Notes: a model not told the origin generated them from the letters alone. Shown: positions 1-6,922, counted from the stretch's first letter. The stretch: 8,126 bases of DNA from Christensenella sp. UBA941 (GCA_002293365.1 DBDD01000199.1:1-8126), one strand, 5' to 3'. Numbers and translations are program-made.

Positions 1-645
1 AAAGCCCTCAACAACAGCGCTTTCACCGAAGCCATCAACGCTGCCCACATCGCGAAAAATATTTACTGCATGCACTTCCTGCAAGGCGGTACTTTCCGCG
101 AGACGACGTCCAACAAGCCCGTCAATGCAATTGGCGACTTCGCGGGCCTTAAAATCCGCACGATGGAAAACGCCAACCACATGGCTTTCTGGACGGCCAT
201 GGGCGCAAGCCCCACGCCGCTTGCGTGGAGCGAAGTGTATCTTTCCCTCCAACAGGGCCTGATCGAGGCGCACGAGAACGCCACCGATACCTGTGTGGGC
301 GCGAAGATTAATGAAGTACAGGATTATCTGATCCTCACCCACCACATTCTCTATTGCAACCAGTTCCTCATCAATAACGAGAAGTACAACTCCCTCGATC
401 CCGCCTATCAGGCAGCGCTGATGCAGGCCGTCAAGGAATGCGCCGCCGAGGTGGAGGCAGATCTGGTTACCGTCAACGCCGACAGCATCGCCGCTCTTCA
501 GGAAGGCGGCATGGAAGTCATCGAGTTCGAGCCCTCCTTCATCGACGAGGTGCTCGCCACGGCGCAAGGCGTATACACAAGCGTCGGCGAGCAAGTGGGC
601 GCGGATCTTGTCCAGCTGCTTCAAGACGAGCTGAACGCCGCCTAA
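1..645 (+). CDS. dctP: TRAP transporter substrate-binding protein, DctP family (3' part)
   Basis: The gene enters from the left edge and is open from base 1 in frame 1 to TAA at 643-645, giving 214 residues; the signal peptide and N-terminal lobe lie outside the window. DctP proteins are extracytoplasmic solute receptors that deliver carboxylates or similar acids to the DctQ/DctM membrane subunits. Seen here: the FRETTSNKPV stretch (residues 32-41), then GLKIRTMEN (49-57), whose Arg (53) is the family's usual carboxylate-binding arginine, then GASPTPLAWSEVYLSLQQG, the typical second-lobe signature. The usual DGQENP that follows is changed to EAHENA. The C-terminal third (HHILYCNQFLINNEKYNSL to the end) has the helical TRAP pattern. 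No dctQ or dctM follows; a terminator closes the unit, so the membrane subunits must be upstream or elsewhere. The family call is secure; the substrate is unknown. Confidence 0.93.
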   Translation, partial: KALNNSAFTEAINAAHIAKNIYCMHFLQGGTFRETTSNKPVNAIGDFAGLKIRTMENANHMAFWTAMGASPTPLAWSEVYLSLQQGLIEAHENATDTCVGAKINEVQDYLILTHHILYCNQFLINNEKYNSLDPAYQAALMQAVKECAAEVEADLVTVNADSIAALQEGGMEVIEFEPSFIDEVLATAQGVYTSVGEQVGADLVQLLQDELNAA

Positions 646-680
646 CCCGAATAAAACAAAACACTGGCATAACTAAAAGC

Positions 681-716
681 AGAGGCGCTTGTATCGTTGC
701 AAGCGTCTCTGTTTTT
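681..716 (+). terminator. Rho-independent terminator after dctP
   Basis: An 11-bp stem (681-691 with 700-710, one G-T wobble) encloses an 8-base loop and is followed by GTTTTT at 711-716. It starts 35 bases after the dctP stop. It separates the TRAP unit from the sigma-factor unit and marks dctP as the last gene of its transcript. Confidence 0.9.
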
Positions 717-742
717 CAGACAATACGAATCTTTTTTATTTA

Positions 743-751
743 TGTTATAAT
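743..751 (+). promoter_or_regulatory. Extended -10 promoter for the ECF sigma operon
   Basis: TG-T-TATAAT: a perfect -10 hexamer at 746-751 preceded by the TGN extended element at 743-745. No good -35 lies at 16-18 bases upstream, which is usual for extended -10 promoters. It sits in an AT-rich stretch 87 bases before the sigma-factor start, giving an untranslated leader of roughly 80 bases. It looks like a housekeeping (sigma-A) promoter. I saw no clear ECF-type AAC-containing -35 element, so autoregulation is not shown. Confidence 0.65.
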
Positions 752-823
752 CGCTTAATGTTATATAAGAAATAATAATGGATTGTTTTGCAATAAAATC
801 AACTTCTCCGGCATTATTACTTT

Positions 824-829
824 GAGGAG
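824..829 (+). promoter_or_regulatory. Shine-Dalgarno that fixes the TTG start
   Basis: GAGGAG lies 8 bases before TTG at 838-840. The first in-frame ATG is far inside sigma region 2 (residue 54), so this site and the conserved N-terminus decide the unusual TTG start. A second in-frame TTG at 844 is spaced less well. Confidence 0.8.
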
Positions 830-837
830 ATAAAAGC

Positions 838-1416
838 TTGCTTTTGTTATATATAGCGCCCGAAGCGGGCAAAAAGCCGGACGAGTTGTACGAGTCCTGC
901 ATATTGAAAATTGCCGAAGGGGATAAAGACGCTCTTCGCACGCTGTATGAGCATACTAAAAGCGCCGTTTATGGCTTTGCGCTTTCTATCGCGCAAAACA
1001 TGCAGGACGCCGAGGACATTATGCAAGACACATTTGTGAGTATCAATGTCTCGGCGCACGGTTACAAGCAAATGGGCAAGCCGCTTAACTGGATGTTGAC
1101 CATAACCCGGAATCTCGCGCTTATGAAGATTCGGGCAAGGCGACGGCTTGCCGATCTTGCGGAGGACGATTGGGGCCTGTTCATCGCAGACGCCGCGTCC
1201 GTACCGAGCGAGGATAAACTCGTGCTGGCGGCGGCGCTGAACAGCGTCACGCCGGAAGAAAGCCAGATCGTGATACTGCACGCAATAACCGGCTTAAAGC
1301 ACCGGGAGATAGCGGAGATTCTAAACTTGCCGCTATCGACGGTTTTGTCAAAGCATTCGAGGGCGCTCAAGAAGTTGAGATCCGTTTTGGAAAAAGGTGA
1401 GTATTATGCGCAATAG
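838..1416 (+). CDS. ECF-type RNA polymerase sigma factor
   Basis: 192 residues, the usual ECF size. It redirects RNA polymerase to a small regulon and is presumably held by the membrane protein encoded next. Region 2 spans about residues 25-103: DALRTLYEHTKSAVYGFALS, then DAEDIMQDTFV (57-67, the core-binding/-10 segment), then NWMLTITRNLALMKIRARRR. Region 4 spans about 130-185, with a helix-turn-helix in LKHREIAEILNLPLSTVLSK and RALKKLR. The region between them is short and acidic, so it is a plain two-domain ECF without a C-terminal extension. The start is TTG at 838 after GAGGAG. The stop TAG (1414-1416) overlaps the next gene by 11 bases, which implies translational coupling and a sigma/anti-sigma pair. 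The ECF subgroup and target promoters cannot be told from this window. Confidence 0.93.
   Translation: MLLLYIAPEAGKKPDELYESCILKIAEGDKDALRTLYEHTKSAVYGFALSIAQNMQDAEDIMQDTFVSINVSAHGYKQMGKPLNWMLTITRNLALMKIRARRRLADLAEDDWGLFIADAASVPSEDKLVLAAALNSVTPEESQIVILHAITGLKHREIAEILNLPLSTVLSKHSRALKKLRSVLEKGEYYAQ
1393..1401 (+). promoter_or_regulatory. Internal ribosome binding site for the anti-sigma gene
   Basis: AAAGGTGAG inside the end of the sigma gene, with 4 bases between it and ATG at 1406. The GTG at 1397 in the same frame lies within this Shine-Dalgarno, which argues for ATG 1406 as the real start. Confidence 0.65.
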
Positions 1417-2656
1417 CGATATAGAAAAAAGCATAAAGGGCGCAATGGAGCGCCTTACGCCCGACGTATTCGATGGCGTTCTGGCGAAATGCGGCAACAA
1501 AAACGATAATGTGTTTTTGATACAAGCCAAAAAGCCGAAGCGGTCTGCCGTCATGCGCGCGGCTGGCGCTCTCGCGGCGGCGCTGGTAATGACGTTCGGC
1601 GGTTTGTTCGCTTACAGCCAAATCGAGGGTAATAGGGTCGATTCTTTGGTCATGCTCGACGTAAATCCGAGCCTCGAAATCCGCCTCAATAGAAATGACA
1701 GAGTAATCGACGTCGAAGCCAAGAACGAGGACGCCGTGCGTGTCATCGACAACATGGATTTGAAAAACACCCCTATTGACGTTGCGATAAACGCCTTAAT
1801 CGGCTCAATGCTAAAGTTCGGCTATATCCACGAAAACGCTAATTCCATCCTGCTCTCCGTCGAGGGGGCGGATCACGAAAAAAGCGTGCTACTGCAACGA
1901 AACTTGGCGCAGTCCATCAGCCAGCAGTTAAACGTGGCAAACGGTGCGGTTATAAGCCAAGCTTTAGCCGACGACGAGACGCTGCGAGGCTTAGCGCAAG
2001 CAAATCAAATCTCTTTCGGCAAGGCGGCGCTCGTTCAAAAGATATTAGACGAGAATAGCCATTTGACGTTTGATGAGCTGGCCCAGCTCTCCGTAAACGA
2101 GCTTAACCTGCTGGTCAGCTCGAAACAAATAGAAGCTCAGGGCTTGGAGGCCCAAGGAACCGCGAGCGACGCCGAATATATCGGCTACGAAAGGGCGATT
2201 CAAGTTGCGCTTACACACGCTGACATATCGAACCAAGACATAACGCCCCAAGTCGAGATGGATTTCGACGACGGCGAGATGGTCTATGACATAGAGTTCC
2301 TTGTTGATGGCCGAGAGTACGAATACGAAATCAACGCGCGAGACGGCGTCATCATCGATTATAGCCAAGAGCGCGCGGACGACGGCTACGAGCGCCAAGA
2401 GCCTAAGTCCGCTCCCATTCCCGCCAATCCAACTAGTCCGCCCCAGACCGAAACCGGCTTTATCGGCGAAGACGCGGCGAGAGAAATCGCGGCCGCCCAT
2501 ATTGGCATAGCGCCGCATGCCGAAATGCAGGTCGATATGGATAAGGACGACGGCTTGTACGTCTACGAAGTCGAATTCCATCTTGACGGCATGGAATTCA
2601 GCTATGAGATCGACGCCTCTACCGGCGATATTCTATCCTGGGAGGAGGACGACTAA
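1406..2656 (+). CDS. Membrane anti-sigma-like protein: RsgI-type domain plus two PepSY repeats
   Basis: 416 residues from ATG 1406 (GTG at 1397 would add three). Order: a cytoplasmic stub of about 45 residues with IKGAMERLTPDVFDGVLAKC, the likely sigma-binding part; one membrane helix at about 48-70 (AVMRAAGALAAALVMTFGG); then an extracytoplasmic domain opening VMLDVNPSLEIRLNRNDRVI (about 82-101) and running through DVAINALIGSMLKFGYI, as in RsgI-like proteins of Clostridia. NP at 87-88 matches the Asn-Pro where RsgI proteins are known to self-cleave. A helical stretch (about 160-245) follows. PepSY repeat 1 covers about 258-322, a Pro-rich linker 334-350, and PepSY repeat 2 about 352-416; they share Y-(D/E)-(I/V)-EF-x-(L/V)-DG. 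The overlap with the sigma gene and the topology suggest it holds the sigma factor and releases it on an external cue. The anti-sigma role is inferred; the domain calls are firmer. Many relatives are annotated only as PepSY or hypothetical proteins. Confidence 0.82.
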   Translation: MRNSDIEKSIKGAMERLTPDVFDGVLAKCGNKNDNVFLIQAKKPKRSAVMRAAGALAAALVMTFGGLFAYSQIEGNRVDSLVMLDVNPSLEIRLNRNDRVIDVEAKNEDAVRVIDNMDLKNTPIDVAINALIGSMLKFGYIHENANSILLSVEGADHEKSVLLQRNLAQSISQQLNVANGAVISQALADDETLRGLAQANQISFGKAALVQKILDENSHLTFDELAQLSVNELNLLVSSKQIEAQGLEAQGTASDAEYIGYERAIQVALTHADISNQDITPQVEMDFDDGEMVYDIEFLVDGREYEYEINARDGVIIDYSQERADDGYERQEPKSAPIPANPTSPPQTETGFIGEDAAREIAAAHIGIAPHAEMQVDMDKDDGLYVYEVEFHLDGMEFSYEIDASTGDILSWEEDD

Positions 2657-2660
2657 ATCT

Positions 2661-2735
2661 TGTAGGGGCGCGCATTGCGCGTCCGTGAAATAGCATGGGC
2701 GCGGTTGCTGCGGACGGCCAAAGGCCGCCCCTACA
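2661..2735. repeat. Compound palindromic intergenic element (REP/MITE-like)
   Basis: Perfect 10-base outer inverted repeats TGTAGGGGCG (2661-2670) and CGCCCCTACA (2726-2735) enclose two smaller hairpins: CGCGC-ATT-GCGCG (2669-2681, overlapping the outer arm by two bases) and GGCC-AAA-GGCC (2716-2726). A further inner pair is GTCCG (2681-2685) with CGGAC (2711-2715). The result is a cloverleaf-like fold of 75 bases. Ends of the GTAGGGGCG type recur in dispersed intergenic repeats of many Clostridia and other bacteria; that is recollection, not a search. It lies between convergent stop codons (2656 and 2754), so it may also end transcription from both sides, although no T-tract directly follows the outer stem. 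Confidence 0.72.
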
Positions 2736-2753
2736 GTTATTCATAAGACTTTA

Positions 2754-4592
2754 TTACGACGCCTGTTCGAACTGGCTGTTGTAGAGCTCGGCGTAGAAGC
2801 CGTTTTTGCCCAAGAGCTCTATATGGCTTCCGCTCTCGACGATATCGCCGTCCTTCATAACGAGGATGATATCTGCATTCTTGATGGTGGAGAGCCTGTG
2901 CGCAATGACGAAGGACGTCCGTCCGCGCGTGAGCTTATCCATCGCTGCTTGCACCTGACGCTCCGTGCGCGTATCGACGGAGCTTGTCGCTTCGTCCAAG
3001 ATCAAGAGCGGCGCGTTCTGAATCATGGCGCGGGCGATGGTGACGAGCTGCTTTTGCCCCGCCGATAGGCTCGCCTTGTCGTCCAGGATCGTATCGTAGC
3101 CGTCCGGCAGCGTGCGTATGAAATGGTGCAGCCCGACGGCTTTACAGGCCGCTTTTACCTCGCCGTCCGAAACGCCCGGCTTGCAGTATACGATATTTTC
3201 CTTGATCGTGCCTTCGAAGAGCCATGTGTCCTGTAATACCATACAAAACTGTTCGTGTACGCTCTCGCGTGGAACCTTATTCGTCGGCACGCCATCCAGG
3301 AGAATTTCGCCGCCGTCAAGCTCATAGAAGCGCATCAATAGATTGACCATCGTCGTCTTGCCCGCGCCGGTAGGCCCGACGATTGCGATCTTCTGTCCGG
3401 CCTTCACAGAGGCCGAGAAGTTATGGATGATCGTGTTGTCTTTCTCATAGCCAAAGCGTACGTTCCTGAACTCGACATCGCCTTTGATATCATCTAATTT
3501 TACGGCTTTAGAGCTTTCATCTTCCAACTCTTCTTCGCCGAGGAATTCGAAGACGCGCTCGCTCGCTGCGGCCGTGCGCTGCAATAGCTGCATGGATTGC
3601 GCGATTTGCTGCAGCGGCTGCGTAAAGAAGCGGATATAGATCATGAAGGCGACGACGACGCCGAAGGAGATCGTTCCGTTCATAGCAAGCGCCGCGCCAA
3701 CCACGCAGACCGCTACGTAGCCGAAGTTCCCGATGAAGCCCATGAGCGGCATCATGAGCCCGGACATGAACTGGGATTTCCAGCCGCTTTCGAAGAGCCC
3801 TTCGTTTATGCCGTCAAACGTCTTCTTCGCGTTCTTGCCGCCGTTATAAGCCTTCACGACGTTATGCCCCGAATAGATTTCCTCTATATGGCCGTTGATA
3901 TCGCCGAGCCCCTTTTGCTGCGCGACGAAATACTTTTGCGATTTTGCCATGATCAGCCGCATGAATACGAAGCCGATAAACGTCGTACAGACAGCGACAA
4001 GCGCTAAGATCCAGCTATTATAGAACATCATTATTAGCGAGCCGACGAACAATGTCACTGCGCGTACGAGAGTATCGAGGCTTTGGTTCATCGTATGCCC
4101 GATGGCGTCGACGTCATTGGTAACGCGGCTAATCACGTCGCCTATGCTCGTCTTATCGAAGTATTTTAGCGGCAAAGCGTTGATCTTTTTTGAGACGCCG
4201 CTGCGCATGTTTTGTGATATCCGCGTCGTCACCGTCGCCATGATGTAGTTTTCGATGAAGCTGAGAACGCCCGCTCCGGCGTAAAAGCCTACTAACAATA
4301 GCCCGATGCGCGTTACCGCGCCGAAGTCGATGCCTCCATCGGGTGCAAGCCCGGCGAGGATGACGTTCGTGAGGTTCTTGAGTTGATTGGGGCCTATGAT
4401 CTGGCATACAGTCCCGATGGCAGCGATGATAAGCGCCGTGTATATGGCGGGCATATACTTCTTGCAATAGAGTATTAGCTTGCGGAACGTACCCTTGAAG
4501 TCCTTCGCTTTTTCGGTTGGCATGCCGGGCCCGTGTCCAGGGCCATGCCGGGGCCCCACGCCGCCGCTTCTTCTTTCCCTTGATTCACTCAT
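2754..4592 (-). CDS. ABC exporter half-transporter, catalytic (TM288/BmrD-like) subunit
   Basis: 612 residues: membrane domain then ATPase, the arrangement of type IV exporters. A Gly/Pro/His-rich tail (GVGPRHGPGHGPGMP, 11-25) precedes EKAKDFKGTFRKLI, typical of this subunit. Six membrane helices fall between about 47 and 330. The ATPase has Walker A GPTGAGKTT (406-414), Q-loop Gln454, signature LSAGQ (509-513), Walker B ending LLILDE with catalytic Glu534, D-loop SSVD (537-540) and switch His565, so its own Walker motifs are intact. The signature is slightly altered (A for G), as expected where it pairs with the partner's degenerate site. ATG (4590-4592) overlaps the upstream stop in ATGA, with AGGAGG on the minus strand at 4603-4608, so the two subunits should be made in step. 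Likely exports drugs, lipids or peptides from the cytoplasmic membrane; the substrate is unknown. Confidence 0.94.
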   Translation of the reverse strand: MSESRERRSGGVGPRHGPGHGPGMPTEKAKDFKGTFRKLILYCKKYMPAIYTALIIAAIGTVCQIIGPNQLKNLTNVILAGLAPDGGIDFGAVTRIGLLLVGFYAGAGVLSFIENYIMATVTTRISQNMRSGVSKKINALPLKYFDKTSIGDVISRVTNDVDAIGHTMNQSLDTLVRAVTLFVGSLIMMFYNSWILALVAVCTTFIGFVFMRLIMAKSQKYFVAQQKGLGDINGHIEEIYSGHNVVKAYNGGKNAKKTFDGINEGLFESGWKSQFMSGLMMPLMGFIGNFGYVAVCVVGAALAMNGTISFGVVVAFMIYIRFFTQPLQQIAQSMQLLQRTAAASERVFEFLGEEELEDESSKAVKLDDIKGDVEFRNVRFGYEKDNTIIHNFSASVKAGQKIAIVGPTGAGKTTMVNLLMRFYELDGGEILLDGVPTNKVPRESVHEQFCMVLQDTWLFEGTIKENIVYCKPGVSDGEVKAACKAVGLHHFIRTLPDGYDTILDDKASLSAGQKQLVTIARAMIQNAPLLILDEATSSVDTRTERQVQAAMDKLTRGRTSFVIAHRLSTIKNADIILVMKDGDIVESGSHIELLGKNGFYAELYNSQFEQAS

Positions 4593-6349
4593 GACGCCAA
4601 CTCCTCCTCGCTCAACTGCGACATCGCGATTTCCCTGTAGACGGCGCAGCTTTGCAGCAATTCCTTGTGCGTTCCTTTGCCGGAAATTTTCCCCTCGTCC
4701 AAGACGATGATCTGATCCGCGTCCATGATCGTACCGATCCTCTGCGCGACTATTAGGCTCGTAACTCCGGCGGTCTCCTTTTTTAGAACGCTGCGCAGTA
4801 AGCGGTCGGTTTTATAGTCGAGCGCCGAAAAGCTGTCGTCGAAGATATAGATTTCCGGCTTGCGGCATACCGCGCGGGCGATGGCGAGACGCTGCTTCTG
4901 TCCGCCCGAGAGGTTCGAGCCGCTTTGGGAGATTTCGGCTTTATACTGTGACTCCATTTGCTCTACAAAGTCCGCGCCTTGAGCGATTTTTACCGCGCGC
5001 TTTACTTCTTCTTCGTCGAAGATAGCGCCGCCGTTTTCGCCGTAGGCGACGTTCGACTCCACCGTTCCTTTGAAAAGTACAGCCCTCTGGGGTACGTAGC
5101 CGATCTTATTCAACAGCGATTCCAGCTTGTAGTCCTTCACGTTTACGCCGTCCACGAGTATCGCGCCCTCAGTTGCGTCGAAGAAGCGGGGAATAAGATT
5201 GATAAGCGTAGATTTTCCACTGCCCGTCGAACCGATGAAGGCGACGGTTTCGCCCTTTTTCGCCGTGAAGCTGATATCCTCCAAAACGGCTTCCGCCGCG
5301 TCAGGATACCGGAAGCCGACGTGGCTGAATACGACCTCGCCCGTGACGCCCGGCTTGCCTGCTGTTAGAGCACCGTCTTTTATGGCGGATTCTGTGTTGA
5401 GCACTTCATTGATGCGCTTCGCGGAAACGCCGGCGCGCGGAAGCATGATAAACATCATAGTCAGCATCATAAACGACATGATTACCTGCACGGCATACTG
5501 CGAAAAGACTACCATGTTCGAAAATATGTCGAGCCTTGCTCCATTTGCGGCCGCGCCTATCAGATATGCCCCGATCCAATAGATCGAGAGCGATAAAGCG
5601 CTCATCATGATCGTCATGACCGGCTGCATTATGACCATAGCGCGGCTGGTGAAGAGCTGGGTCTTGGTCAGGTCGCCGTTGGCCGCCTCGAACTTCTCTT
5701 CTTGATAGTCCTCCGCGTTGTATGCCCGCACGACGCGAAGGCCCGTTAAGTTTTCACGCGTTACGCGCGTGATATTGTCCGTGAGCGTCTGCATTCTCCG
5801 GAATTTTGGTATCACGAATACCATCAGCAGCGAAACGGTGATTAGAATGATCAATACGCCAATACCTGTGGCCAGCGTCCACTCGAAGCCCTTGCCCGCG
5901 ATTTTGGTTATCGCCCATACTGCCATGATCGGCGCTTTGACTATCAATTGCAGCGCTATCGTGATGAACATTTGAATCTGCGTAACGTCGTTGGTAGAGC
6001 GCGTGATAAGGCTCGCGGTGGAAAAGCGGTTGATCTCTTCCATAGAGAACGATTCAACTTTGCTAAATAGCATTGTGCGCAGCCGTTGCGAGAATGAAGC
6101 GGCGACGCGCGCCGCGAAGAAGCCGACGATGATCGCTGCAACAAGGCTCCCAAGCGCACAGAGCAGCATCAAACCGCCGTTGAGCCATATGGCGCTCATA
6201 TCTTCGCCCGGCGATTGGACGAGCTTTGTAATAGCCTCCATATAGTCCGGCAGCAATAGATCGAGCCAGACCTGGGCGACGATGAAGATCAGGCTGAAGA
6301 ACATCTGCCGCCATTCCTTTGGTTCCAGATACTTTAAGATTCTAAGCAT
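4589..6349 (-). CDS. ABC exporter half-transporter, degenerate-site (TM287/BmrC-like) subunit
   Basis: 586 residues, membrane domain then ATPase. It opens MLRILKYLEPKEWRQMFFSL, the usual start of this subunit, with six predicted helices between about 17 and 303. The ATPase has Walker A GSTGSGKST (373-381), Q-loop Gln421 and a perfect signature LSGGQ (480-484). However, Walker B is YIFDD with Asp505 where the catalytic Glu should be, and the switch His is Gln536 (IVAQRI). These two changes are the known mark of the degenerate subunit in heterodimeric exporters such as TM287/288 and BmrCD. Its good signature would complete the active site of the partner. It starts 12 bases after the marR stop, with AAGGAA (minus strand, 6354-6359) as ribosome binding site, and overlaps the next gene by four bases. 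Confidence 0.94.
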   Translation of the reverse strand: MLRILKYLEPKEWRQMFFSLIFIVAQVWLDLLLPDYMEAITKLVQSPGEDMSAIWLNGGLMLLCALGSLVAAIIVGFFAARVAASFSQRLRTMLFSKVESFSMEEINRFSTASLITRSTNDVTQIQMFITIALQLIVKAPIMAVWAITKIAGKGFEWTLATGIGVLIILITVSLLMVFVIPKFRRMQTLTDNITRVTRENLTGLRVVRAYNAEDYQEEKFEAANGDLTKTQLFTSRAMVIMQPVMTIMMSALSLSIYWIGAYLIGAAANGARLDIFSNMVVFSQYAVQVIMSFMMLTMMFIMLPRAGVSAKRINEVLNTESAIKDGALTAGKPGVTGEVVFSHVGFRYPDAAEAVLEDISFTAKKGETVAFIGSTGSGKSTLINLIPRFFDATEGAILVDGVNVKDYKLESLLNKIGYVPQRAVLFKGTVESNVAYGENGGAIFDEEEVKRAVKIAQGADFVEQMESQYKAEISQSGSNLSGGQKQRLAIARAVCRKPEIYIFDDSFSALDYKTDRLLRSVLKKETAGVTSLIVAQRIGTIMDADQIIVLDEGKISGKGTHKELLQSCAVYREIAMSQLSEEELAS

Positions 6350-6361
6350 ACGGTTCCTTTC

Positions 6362-6790
6362 TTAATCGTCATTGCATTGCGCCAAGCTTGCCATCTTACG
6401 CGTTATGCGGACGTATTCCTTCGCGTCATCCTCGCCCAAGAGCCGGAGCATCTTCTCGACTGTCTCCGTCAGCTTACGTCGGCAAGCGTGTTCTTGCTCT
6501 CGGCCTTTCTCTGTAAGCGTGACCAATATCCGCCGCCTGTCGCTCGTATCTATCTGGCGGATGATATAGCATTTGTTCTCCAAGCTGTTCAGCGTGGCCG
6601 CGATGCGCGCGCCGCTGATGCCCATAGCTTCACTGATCTCGCTTGGAATTACCGGATTGCCGCTAGTGGCGATATGGTGCAGCACGAAAGCTTCGCCGTG
6701 CATGGATTCGTTGATGCTCTTTTGCGGCTTAAACCTGCGGAACGCGCGCATTTCCCGCAGGAAATCTTCAGCCAGCTTTGTGTAGTCCAT
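6362..6790 (-). CDS. MarR-family transcriptional regulator
   Basis: 142 residues, the normal MarR length. A winged helix-turn-helix lies at about 30-97: VIPSEISEAMGISGARIAATLNSLENKCYI holds the reader helix, and the wing carries DTSDRRRILVTLTEKG with the family's D-x-R-R pattern (Asp84, Arg85-87). The N- and C-terminal helices that form the dimer and ligand pocket are present. It starts at ATG 6788-6790 with AGAAGG (minus strand, 6798-6803) seven bases upstream. It is first in the operon with the two exporter genes, so it probably represses the operon and is released by an exported compound or a related ligand. A palindrome over its own -10 box supports autoregulation. Confidence 0.93.
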   Translation of the reverse strand: MDYTKLAEDFLREMRAFRRFKPQKSINESMHGEAFVLHHIATSGNPVIPSEISEAMGISGARIAATLNSLENKCYIIRQIDTSDRRRILVTLTEKGREQEHACRRKLTETVEKMLRLLGEDDAKEYVRITRKMASLAQCNDD

Positions 6791-6826
6791 TAAAGCGCCT
6801 TCTTTCGTTTATAGTTAACATCATTA

Positions 6827-6838
6827 ATAGTATACTAT
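6827..6838. promoter_or_regulatory. Probable MarR operator over the -10 box
   Basis: ATAGTATACTAT is a perfect 12-base palindrome that covers the -10 hexamer of the operon promoter, where a bound MarR dimer would block polymerase. Further out, GTTAA (6814-6818) and TTAAC (6847-6851) are symmetric about the same centre. The half-site ATAGT recurs at 6811-6815 and in the inverted repeat at 7048-7061. Binding itself is inferred. Confidence 0.55.
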
Positions 6839-6856
6839 GTTCTTAATTAACTTCAA
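6829..6856 (-). promoter_or_regulatory. Sigma-A-type promoter of the marR-abc-abc operon
   Basis: On the minus strand, TTGAAG (-35, 6851-6856), a 16-base spacer, then TATACT (-10, 6829-6834, five of six). Transcription would begin near 6822, about 32 bases before the marR start. A TTGACA also occurs on this strand at 6868-6873 but lacks a matching -10. Confidence 0.65.
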
Positions 6857-6866
6857 GAACTTTAGT

Positions 6867-6908
6867 GTGTCAATGATGGAATCAAAATGACATATTGTGT
6901 CATTGATG
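6867..6908. repeat. TGTCA repeat cluster
   Basis: GTGTCAATGATG (6867-6878) and GTGTCATTGATG (6897-6908) are direct repeats differing at one base, with starts exactly 30 bases apart. Overlapping the second copy is an inverted repeat AATGACA-N5-TGTCATT (6886-6904). TGTCA cores therefore occur at 6868, 6888 (reverse strand) and 6898. The cluster is upstream of the marR promoter and of the candidate promoter for the rightward gene, and looks like a multi-site protein-binding region. The binding protein is unknown. Confidence 0.5.
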
Positions 6909-6922
6909 TGTCGCCGTAAGTA

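Noticed and set aside
438..758. Open frame of 106 codons, plus strand, inside and after dctP
   Set aside because: Arg-rich out-of-frame shadow of the DctP gene that runs through the terminator hairpin; no ribosome binding site.
642..941. Minus-strand frame of 99 codons opposite the sigma-factor start
   Set aside because: It crosses the terminator, promoter and leader of the sigma operon, has no recognisable domain and lies antisense to a clear ECF gene.
2045..2581. Minus-strand frame of 178 codons opposite the PepSY region
   Set aside because: Antisense shadow of the strong anti-sigma gene; composition reflects the complementary strand of its acidic codons.
2661..2735. Insertion sequence remnant with transposase
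   Set aside because: Only 75 bases, no coding capacity and no flanking target duplication that I could see; called a palindromic repeat instead.
3597..4007. Plus-strand frame of 136 codons opposite the exporter gene
   Set aside because: Antisense to a full-length ABC protein with all motifs; His/Asp/Arg-rich composition of a shadow.
6377..6793. Plus-strand frame of 138 codons opposite marR
   Set aside because: Nearly coextensive with the MarR gene, which has clear domain motifs, promoter and ribosome binding site; this frame has none.
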